Assembly (NCBI RefSeq): GCF_028737215.1
Contig: NZ_JAQZAM010000006.1
Span: 285,625 to 349,624, forward strand
DNA: 64,000 bases
DNA from: Actinomycetospora chibensis
GTDB lineage: Bacteria > Actinomycetota > Actinomycetes > Mycobacteriales > Pseudonocardiaceae
Direction of reading: 5' to 3'
The notes beneath the pieces are model-generated. The model was not told where the DNA came from, searched no databases, and saw nothing but the letters and a program-made list of their open reading frames with translations. Positions 33,531 through 40,211 of the stretch are shown here, one piece after another. The translations under genes were made by a program, and so were the position numbers. Numbering within the stretch: the first letter of the stretch is position 1; each line of letters begins with the position of its first letter.

Positions 33531-34148
33531 TCAGCGCCAGGCGAACACCGGCTGCTCGAGCCCGTCGACCCGCGTGGTGCGCCCGTGCAGCGCGACCTCG
33601 CGGAACTGCAGCAGCACGGCGCCGGTGGGGGCGTGGATGTAGTGGCCGACGAGCGGCATCTGCACCACGGGCCGCGGGGACTCCTCGATCGTCAGGTAGC
33701 GCGGCTCGACGTCGAGCTCGTCGAAGGTGATGTGGAAGAGCTCGGAGACCTCGTCGGGCGACGGCACGAGGTCGCCGACCGCGCCGGGCGCGGCCATCAC
33801 CACCGGGGTGATCACGAAGCCGGAGCGGGTCGGGTAGTCGTCGAGCAGCCCGAGGACGGCGTCGGGACCGAGGGCGAGCCCGAGCTCCTCGTCCAGCTCG
33901 CGCCGGGCCGCGGTGACGGTGTCCTCCCCGGGGTCGACCGAGCCGCCGGGCAGCGCGAACTGGCCGGGGTGGTCGCGCAGCTTCGAGGTGCGCCGGGTGA
34001 GCAGCACCCCCGGCCCGCGCTCCGGATCGTCGAGGACGACGACGGCGACGGCCGCCCGGCGCAGGTCCGGGCGCTCGGCGACGCGGCGGTCGTCGCGGTC
34101 GTGGCCACGGACCCGTGCGGCCACCTCGTCCGCCCAGCGATGCGTCAT
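33531..34148 (-). CDS. Nudix hydrolase, CoA pyrophosphatase type, 205 aa
   Basis: The Nudix box is complete: GGSVDPGEDTVTAARRELDEELGL. Just before it stands the CoA-pyrophosphatase signature LLTRRTSKLRDHPGQFALPGG, which separates these enzymes from other Nudix proteins. It probably cleaves CoA or acyl-CoA to 3',5'-ADP and phosphopantetheine. Its ATG overlaps the stop of the DUF3024 gene (ATGA), so the pair is translationally coupled. Confidence 0.9.
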   Translation of the reverse strand: MTHRWADEVAARVRGHDRDDRRVAERPDLRRAAVAVVVLDDPERGPGVLLTRRTSKLRDHPGQFALPGGSVDPGEDTVTAARRELDEELGLALGPDAVLGLLDDYPTRSGFVITPVVMAAPGAVGDLVPSPDEVSELFHITFDELDVEPRYLTIEESPRPVVQMPLVGHYIHAPTGAVLLQFREVALHGRTTRVDGLEQPVFAWR

Positions 34149-34492
34149 CCCCAGAAGATGCCGGTCGGATCGGCGTCGATGATGTCGAGGAGCGGCGCGG
34201 GCGAGCCGGCCTTCGTCTCGTCCGGGTAGCGGTGCCAGCGGCCGCTGGAGTCCGGCCAGAGCAGGATCCAGCGGTCCTCGTCGGGCACCAGGCGCAGCTG
34301 GGCGAGGGGCTCGGTGGTCCAGTTGGTGCCCAGCTCGGGGAACACCGGCGCCCGCCGGACCGAGATCGTGATCCGGCCGGCGCGCTCGGTGTACGAGATG
34401 CGCAGCGAGTCGCGCTGCGCCTCGGGGACGCGACGGGCGCACCACTGCCGCACGAGAGCGCGGTGTTCGTCGGGGACCTCCACGGGCGTCAC
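34145..34492 (-). CDS. DUF3024-like small protein, 115 aa
   Basis: The sequence has the DUF3024 layout: an N-terminal helical part with PEAQRDSLRISYTERAG, a strand-rich centre (ITISVRRAPVF, then WILLWPDSSGRWHRY) and the conserved end DADPTGIFWG. The function is unknown. GTG start at 34492. It overlaps the downstream Nudix gene by four bases. An operon with a CoA-degrading Nudix enzyme offers no clear functional hint. Confidence 0.75.
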   Translation of the reverse strand: MTPVEVPDEHRALVRQWCARRVPEAQRDSLRISYTERAGRITISVRRAPVFPELGTNWTTEPLAQLRLVPDEDRWILLWPDSSGRWHRYPDETKAGSPAPLLDIIDADPTGIFWG

Positions 34493-34644
34493 TGTGACAC
34501 GCCCGCCCCGACGCCCGGGAGTGCCCCGCACCACTGATCGTCCGGAGCCCGACGACCACCCGGTCCGCGCCGGACGGGCACGGCCTGCCAGCATGCGCCG
34601 TCGAGCAGGACGGACGAGCCGGGCCGGGACGAGAGGGGCGAGGC

Positions 34645-35145
34645 GTGAGCGCTGGGACACGCCGCGGGAGGGCTGCGCGGGCCGGTGCCGGCGCGGTGCT
34701 CGGGCTCGGGCTCGTGCTGGGTGCCGCCGCGTGCGGTGGCGCCGCCCCGCAGCCCGGCGCGGTCCCGCCGGCCGCCGCGACCTCCGCGGCCCCCGCGACG
34801 CCGGACCCCGCCGTGCGCCCCTACTGCGACACCGTCACGCGGGTGCAGGGCGAGCAGGCCGCACCCGGCGCGGGCCAGGGCGGGGTGCCGACGTCCTCGG
34901 CCGCCGCTCGCCAGCAGGTCGCCGACCTCGTCGCCGTCGCCCCGCCCGAGATCGCCGGCGAGTGGCGCACGGTCCAGTCGCTCACCGACCAGGCGCTGGC
35001 GTCCCTCGCCGACACCGGCGGCGACCCGTCCCGCATCGACCGCGCGACCCTCGAGCGCCTCCAGCGCGAGGCCCAGCCCGCGGTGACCCGCATCCAGGAG
35101 GTCACCCAGCAGCGCTGCGGCATCACCTTCCGCCCGCCGGGCTGA
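34645..35145 (+). CDS. Small predicted lipoprotein, 166 aa
   Basis: A positively charged N-terminus and hydrophobic core lead to a lipobox LGAAAC (Cys near residue 30), followed by an Ala/Pro-rich linker. The mature part is mostly helical, with two further cysteines (YCDTV and QRCGI) that may form a disulfide. No known family is evident; similar orphan lipoproteins are common in Pseudonocardiaceae. GTG start at 34645. Confidence 0.7.
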   Translation: MSAGTRRGRAARAGAGAVLGLGLVLGAAACGGAAPQPGAVPPAAATSAAPATPDPAVRPYCDTVTRVQGEQAAPGAGQGGVPTSSAAARQQVADLVAVAPPEIAGEWRTVQSLTDQALASLADTGGDPSRIDRATLERLQREAQPAVTRIQEVTQQRCGITFRPPG

Positions 35146-35161
35146 GGCAGCGTGGCCGCAG

Positions 35162-35288
35162 CGAGGGTCACCCTCGCTGCGTCCGACGCAGTCGAGGGGT
35201 CCCTCGCTCCACATCGGGCGAGATAGGTGGATCGAACGAGGGTCACCGTCCCTGCGTCCCACGCAGCTGAGGCGTCCCTCGCTCCACA
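35162..35288. repeat. Two 52-bp direct repeats with internal dyads
   Basis: Copies at 35162-35213 and 35237-35288 are about 85-90% identical and end in CCCTCGCTCCACA. Each contains the palindrome CTGCGT-N3-ACGCAG, and copy 1 also has GCGAGGGT/CCCTCGC. The repeats fill the gap between the lipoprotein gene and the AhpD-like gene. They could be terminators or a paired regulatory site. Confidence 0.75.
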
Positions 35289-35341
35289 CCCGAGCCGCGC
35301 CGACACTGGCCGACGAGGCGGCGGAGACCTACGGTCCGGCG

Positions 35342-35920
35342 GTGACCGAGTCCATCAGCCGCTTTCCCGTCGTCGAGCTCGACGAGCTCCCCGACGACCT
35401 CCGCGAGCGCGTCGGCGCCATCGCCGAGCGCTCGGGGTTCGTCCCCAACATCTTCCGCGCCCTCGGCCACCGGCCGGCGGAGCTGCGGGCCTTCCTCGAC
35501 TACCACGACGCGCTCATGGAGCGGGAGTCCCCGCTGTCGAAGGCCGAGCGCGAGCTGGTGATCGTCGCGACGTCCGGCGCCAACCACTGCACCTACTGCG
35601 TGGTCGTCCACGGCGCGATCCTGCGCATCCGCAGCAAGGAGCCCGAGATCGCCGACCACGTCGGGATCAACCCCTACGGCGCGGAGCTCGACCCTCGCCG
35701 CCGCGCGATCGTCGACCTGGCGCTGTCGCTCGCCCTCGAATCGGCCTCGCTCAGCGAGGACGACCTCGACGACGCCCGCGACGCCGGCCTGTCCGACGAG
35801 GAGATCTGGGACATCGGGGCGATCACCGCCCTGTTCGCGATGTCCAACCGTCTCGCGCACCTCACCGCGTTGCGACCCAACGCCGAGTTCTTCGGCATGG
35901 GCCGCGAGCCGCGGGGGTAG
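35342..35920 (+). CDS. Peroxidase-related / AhpD-like protein (CMD fold), 192 aa
   Basis: The AhpD catalytic motif is intact: ATSGANHCTYCVVVHGAIL with the CxxC and the downstream H. The upstream segment SGFVPNIFRALGHRPAELRAFL is typical of the uncharacterised peroxidase-related subfamily. It probably acts as a disulfide-based hydroperoxidase. GTG start at 35342. The reductase gene follows 9 bp after the stop, so the two likely form an operon. Confidence 0.9.
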   Translation: MTESISRFPVVELDELPDDLRERVGAIAERSGFVPNIFRALGHRPAELRAFLDYHDALMERESPLSKAERELVIVATSGANHCTYCVVVHGAILRIRSKEPEIADHVGINPYGAELDPRRRAIVDLALSLALESASLSEDDLDDARDAGLSDEEIWDIGAITALFAMSNRLAHLTALRPNAEFFGMGREPRG

Positions 35921-35929
35921 GCGGCCTCC

Positions 35930-36784
35930 ATGAGCACCACGGTCGCAGTACTCGGCACCGGGATCATGGGCGCGGGGATGACCCGCAGCCTGCTCCGCGA
36001 GGGCCTCGAGGTCACGGTCTGGAACCGCAGCAGCGACAAGGCGAAGCCCCTCGCCGACGACGGTGCGCGGGTGGCGGAGACGGCGGCCGACGCGGTCGCC
36101 GGCGCCGACGTCGTCATCACGATGCTCTTCGACACCGACGCCGTGGCGCAGACGATCGAGCCGATCCTCCCGCGGTTCCGCGACGGCGCGGTGTGGGTCC
36201 AGGCCAGCACGGTGGGCATCGAGGGCACCGACCGGCTCGCCGCCCTCGCGCGCGATGCCGGCGTCGACTACCTCGACACCCCGATGCTCGGCACCAGGGC
36301 GCCCGCCGAGAACGGTCAGCTGGTGGTGCTGGCCTCGGGTCCGGCGTCGCTGCGGGACACCGTGGCGCCCGTCTTCGACGCGATCGGCTCACGCACCCAG
36401 TGGGTGAGCGAGACGATCGGCGACGCCAGCAGGCTCAAGCTCGCCATCAACGCCTGGATCGGCGTGATGATCAACGGCATCGCGCAGTCGATCGCCCTCG
36501 CCCGCGGGCTCGGGATCGACCCGCAGCAGTTCCTCGACGCCGTCGACGGAGGCGCGGTGAACGCGCCGTACGTGCAGCTCAAGGGCAAGGCCATGATCAA
36601 CGGCGAGTACACGCCGTCGTTCGAGCTCGACGGCGTCATCAAGGACACCGACCTGATCACCGCGGCGCTCCGCGAGGCCGGCGTGGACACCACGCTGGCC
36701 ACCGCCGTGCGCGACCGTCTCGCCGCCGCCTCGGCCGACGGCCACGGCGAGCAGGACATGGCGGCCGTCGTCCACGCCTACTGA
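35930..36784 (+). CDS. NAD(P)-dependent reductase, 3-hydroxyisobutyrate dehydrogenase family, 284 aa
   Basis: The Rossmann motif is GTGIMGAGMTRSLLREG, the substrate-binding region includes DTPMLGTRAPAENGQL, and the catalytic lysine lies in SRLKLAINAWIGVMING. The C-terminal all-helical domain is typical of beta-hydroxyacid dehydrogenases. Imine reductases share this fold, and the sequence does not decide between them. It is the last gene of its unit, followed by a bidirectional hairpin. Confidence 0.88.
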   Translation: MSTTVAVLGTGIMGAGMTRSLLREGLEVTVWNRSSDKAKPLADDGARVAETAADAVAGADVVITMLFDTDAVAQTIEPILPRFRDGAVWVQASTVGIEGTDRLAALARDAGVDYLDTPMLGTRAPAENGQLVVLASGPASLRDTVAPVFDAIGSRTQWVSETIGDASRLKLAINAWIGVMINGIAQSIALARGLGIDPQQFLDAVDGGAVNAPYVQLKGKAMINGEYTPSFELDGVIKDTDLITAALREAGVDTTLATAVRDRLAAASADGHGEQDMAAVVHAY

Positions 36785-36791
36785 CGTCCTC

Positions 36792-36833
36792 CGTGCGTGG
36801 TCTTCTCGGCCGTAGCAGGGAAGATCACGCACG
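36792..36833. terminator. Bidirectional terminator hairpin
   Basis: CGTGCGTGGTCTTC (36792-36805) pairs with 36820-36833, with one G-T wobble and a 14-nt loop. It sits between the convergent reductase gene and cslZ. Confidence 0.75.
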
Positions 36834-36839
36834 AAGGGG

Positions 36840-38099
36840 TCAGGCGCCGGGGGTGTTGCGGGCGAGGTCGAGGGCGTACTGCGGCCAGAAGTCGCCGGCC
36901 GCCGGGGCGCCGCGGCAGTCGCCGTCGGAGTCGCCCGGCTCCTTGACCCACAGGAACGCCGCCACCTGAGGGTTGCCGGTGTCGCGGGTGGGCGGGGAGC
37001 CGAGCGCGCGGCCCGGCGGGTTGCACCAGCTCGGCTGCTCGGGCCCGTTGTAGGTGCCGTTGCCGTTGCGGCTGGTGTCGATGACGAAGCGTGTGCCGCC
37101 GAGCTCGTCCGAGACGCGCTTGCCGTACGCCTCGACCTGGTCGGTCTCCATGAAGTTCGCGACGTTCAGGGCGAAGCCGGCGGCGTCGTTGACCCCCGAC
37201 TTGCGCAGCCCGTCGGCGAGCTTGCCGATGTCGGTGACGAAGCCCGGGTTGCCGGCGTCGATGTAGACCTCGCCGCCTGCGCTCGTGAGCTTCCGGACGG
37301 CCTCGGCCAGCAGCTCCTCGCGGCCCTGCTGCTCCCCCTGGCCCTCGCAGTTCGTGAGGGTCTGGGGGAGGGCGTCGGGCTCGAGGACGACGACGGACCG
37401 GGTACCGCCCAAACCGCGGGCGAAGGCGTCCAGCCACTCGCGGTACGCGCCCTCGTCCTCGGCGCCGCCGCTGGAGTACTGGCCGCAGTCGCGGTTGGGG
37501 ATGTTGTAGGCCGTGAGGACCGGGGTGCGGCCGGCCGCGCGGGCCTGCGACACCACACCGGCCACCTCGCCCTCGACGCCGCCGGTCTCGCCGGTGGGCC
37601 AGATCGCGACGGGCTGGCGGGCGATCTTCTCCAGCGCCGCCGCCTCGTCGGTGCGCCCCTCGGAGCGCCACTGCTCGATCTGGCGGGCCGCGGCGGACCC
37701 CGGGTCCACCCAGAACTCGGACGCGGCCGGGGCCACCGGCGAGCCGCCCTCGGACCCTCCCTCACCGGACTCGCCGCTGCAGGCGGCGACGCCGAGGGCC
37801 GTGGCGACGACGGTCACGACGGCCACCCCTGCCACGAGCCATCCGCGACGCGGCCGGCGGGAGCCACCGCGGCGCTCGGCAGCGCGGGTCTCGGCACCGC
37901 GGGTCTCGACACCGCGCGTCTCGACACTGCGCGGCTCGGCACCGCGCGGCTCGGCACCGGGCGGCTCGATCCGGATGGGCTGGGTGTCGGCTTCCGGCAT
38001 CCCCGGCATCTCCTCCGGCACCTTCGACACCTCCGCTCCACCGCGTCGTCCGTGCGTCTCACGTGCCACCGTCGTGCCACCCCCGGGCGTGTCGTCCAT
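36840..38099 (-). CDS. cslZ: GH6 endoglucanase of the cslA-glxA operon (CslZ-like), 419 aa
   Basis: The GH6 signature YNIPNRDCGQYSSGG holds the catalytic-acid Asp, and VVVLEPDALPQTLTNC contains the second conserved Asp. The C-terminal FLWVKEPGDSDGDC is also typical. A membrane segment or lipobox-like stretch (GWLVAGVAVVTVVATALGVAAC) at about residues 75-97 anchors it outside the cell. The N-terminal 70 cytoplasmic residues include a short imperfect repeat of G-x-E-T-R units. It sits third in the cslA-glxA-cslZ order of Streptomyces. The start is uncertain; a GTG 24 codons downstream is possible. Confidence 0.88.
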   Translation of the reverse strand: MDDTPGGGTTVARETHGRRGGAEVSKVPEEMPGMPEADTQPIRIEPPGAEPRGAEPRSVETRGVETRGAETRAAERRGGSRRPRRGWLVAGVAVVTVVATALGVAACSGESGEGGSEGGSPVAPAASEFWVDPGSAAARQIEQWRSEGRTDEAAALEKIARQPVAIWPTGETGGVEGEVAGVVSQARAAGRTPVLTAYNIPNRDCGQYSSGGAEDEGAYREWLDAFARGLGGTRSVVVLEPDALPQTLTNCEGQGEQQGREELLAEAVRKLTSAGGEVYIDAGNPGFVTDIGKLADGLRKSGVNDAAGFALNVANFMETDQVEAYGKRVSDELGGTRFVIDTSRNGNGTYNGPEQPSWCNPPGRALGSPPTRDTGNPQVAAFLWVKEPGDSDGDCRGAPAAGDFWPQYALDLARNTPGA

Positions 38100-38252
38100 T
38101 CGGACCCAGGCTCCCAGGCCACCTCGTGGCGTCGGTGTGGGGGGAGGCGCCGCCCGCCGCGGCCGGGCGGCCGCTCACCCGGCTGTCACCCGAGCAGGGG
38201 CCCGGATCATGGCCGTCGAGGTCGCCGGGCCCCCAGGAGCGGGCGACGGAGG

Positions 38253-40211
38253 TCACGATGCGGCCGCCGGACCGGCCTCCGGTACCTCGATCCAGCGCGC
38301 CTGTGACGGCACGCCGCGGTCGTCCACGAGGAAGAGCATGTAGCGGCCCGCAGGCGCGATCGTGCGGTCCTCCGGCATGGTCACCGAGACGCCGGTGTCC
38401 GTCTTCGTCATGTCCAGCGCGATGGAGCGCTGCCCGACGTCGGTGACGTGCGTCGACGCCATGGGTGCCATGAGACGGGCGCTGGTGATGCGCGCGGCGT
38501 CGGGCGTCGGGACCTCGGCGGTGCGCCCGAGCGCGAGCGTCGTGGGGGCCTCGCCGACCGTCGGTTGCGGGCCGCGGAAGAGGTACGGCGGCGTGTAGAT
38601 CTCGATGCGCTGCTCGAACGTGCCCGGGATGGTGCCCGCGGCGTCGTCGAACAGCGGGTCCGAGCCGACGACCATGACGCGGCCGTCGGGCAGCAGCATC
38701 GACGCCGAGTGGTAGTTCCTGCCCACCTGGGGGTCCGCGGCGTAGTCGAGGGTGTTGGTCTGCGGCCGGTAGAGGCGCGCGTTGTGGTTGTTCGAGTCGC
38801 CCTTGCCGCGGTAGTCGCGCGACCCGTTGCTGATCAGCAGCGAGTCGTCCGGCAGCGTCGTCAGGTTCGGGTAGCGCGTGCCTTCGGGCAGCATCGGCCC
38901 CGGCGTCCACGTCGGGTTCGGGCTCTTGAGGTCGATCGTGTCGATCCGGGCGCTCGACCGCGGGCTCTCGCCGACGCCGCCACCACCGACCACGGCGATC
39001 CGCTGGTCCTGCACGGGACCGACCCAGGCCGAGCCCGCGGTCTCCAGCAGGTCGGGGTCACGCATGCCGGGGATCGGCGAGAAGATGTTGTTCTTGAGGT
39101 TCCACATGCCCGGGACGCGGCCGAGCTCCGACGAGCCGTACCCGGCGTTCGCGCCGGAGTAGAACAGCTGGTCCTCGCGCGCGGTCTGGAACAGCGCCGG
39201 GTAGGTCGGGAAGTACTGGGTGAGGTCCTTGCGCTCGGTCCAGCGCCGGGTGGCGGGGTCGTAGATCTCGTTCTGCCCGTTGAGGATCTCGCCGGTGCCG
39301 TCGAGGCCCGAGACCGCGATGACGCTGCCGTCCGCGAGCGGCGTGAGCGTCGGGTACCAGCGCTTGAAGAACATGTCCCCGACGCGCTCGTAGGACTCCG
39401 TGAACGGGTTGAACTCGTAGGTCTCCTCGATGCCCTGGTAGTCCTGCTTCTCCATGGTCATCGCCTGGCCGAGGGCGTAGATGTTCTGCCCCTCGGCGGG
39501 GGTGAGGCCGTTGACCGAGTACTGCTTGGGACCGACGGCGACGTACTGCGGGCCGGGCGCCACGGCCTCGGCGAAGACGATGGTCTCGCTGGCAGTGACC
39601 GTCGCGCCGCGTCGCGTCGCGACCTTGTTCGCCGGCTGCACCGTGAACGAGTGGCCGGCGCGGTAGACGAGCCCCTCGGGCGACCGGAACTCCGTGCCGG
39701 CGGGGAACGTGCGCGGCGCCGCGTCCGGGTCCTCGTTCTTGACCGTCACGCCGCCCGCGGCGTTGACCACCGCGCCGTCGAGGCGCTCGTAGCGCTGGGT
39801 GCCGCCCGCGATGAGCAGGTTGCCGTTGCCCAGGAACGTGTGGCCGGCGCAGAACATGTCGTCGGGCGTGGGGACGACGCGGCTCCGTCCGGTGGCGGGG
39901 TCGTAGACGAGGCTCTTGAACGTTCCCGCGTTGAACATGTCCTCCTTGTTGCCGGAACCGGCGATGAGGAGGATGCGCCCCGTCGGGAGCACCGCCGCGT
40001 GGATCGCGTTGACCTTCTGGTCGTCGGGGAGGTCGACGACGTCCCACTTGCCGAACTGCTCCTTGTACTCCTGGCTGTTGATCAGCTGCTGGTGACGGAG
40101 CTCGGAGATCCACGCCCAGGCCGGCGGGACGTTCACGCCGAGCATGACCGCGGGGACGACGACGAGGAGCAGGAAACGCTTGACCCGCCTGGTCAGCCCC
40201 TGCTCGATCAA
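38253..40211 (-). CDS. glxA: Copper radical oxidase GlxA (galactose-oxidase fold), 652 aa
   Basis: After an N-terminal membrane/signal segment (about residues 10-33), Kelch repeats form the catalytic propeller. A DUF1929 beta-sandwich closes the C-terminus (about 550-650). Candidate copper-site residues are Cys near 120 (DMFCAGHTF), Tyr-His near 499 (NYHSASMLLPDG) and His near 585 (MASTHVTDVGQRS), the galactose oxidase pattern. GlxA oxidises the glycan made by CslA. The start is a TTG at 40211 with GGAGG four bases upstream, overlapping the cslA stop. Confidence 0.9.
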   Translation of the reverse strand: MIEQGLTRRVKRFLLLVVVPAVMLGVNVPPAWAWISELRHQQLINSQEYKEQFGKWDVVDLPDDQKVNAIHAAVLPTGRILLIAGSGNKEDMFNAGTFKSLVYDPATGRSRVVPTPDDMFCAGHTFLGNGNLLIAGGTQRYERLDGAVVNAAGGVTVKNEDPDAAPRTFPAGTEFRSPEGLVYRAGHSFTVQPANKVATRRGATVTASETIVFAEAVAPGPQYVAVGPKQYSVNGLTPAEGQNIYALGQAMTMEKQDYQGIEETYEFNPFTESYERVGDMFFKRWYPTLTPLADGSVIAVSGLDGTGEILNGQNEIYDPATRRWTERKDLTQYFPTYPALFQTAREDQLFYSGANAGYGSSELGRVPGMWNLKNNIFSPIPGMRDPDLLETAGSAWVGPVQDQRIAVVGGGGVGESPRSSARIDTIDLKSPNPTWTPGPMLPEGTRYPNLTTLPDDSLLISNGSRDYRGKGDSNNHNARLYRPQTNTLDYAADPQVGRNYHSASMLLPDGRVMVVGSDPLFDDAAGTIPGTFEQRIEIYTPPYLFRGPQPTVGEAPTTLALGRTAEVPTPDAARITSARLMAPMASTHVTDVGQRSIALDMTKTDTGVSVTMPEDRTIAPAGRYMLFLVDDRGVPSQARWIEVPEAGPAAAS

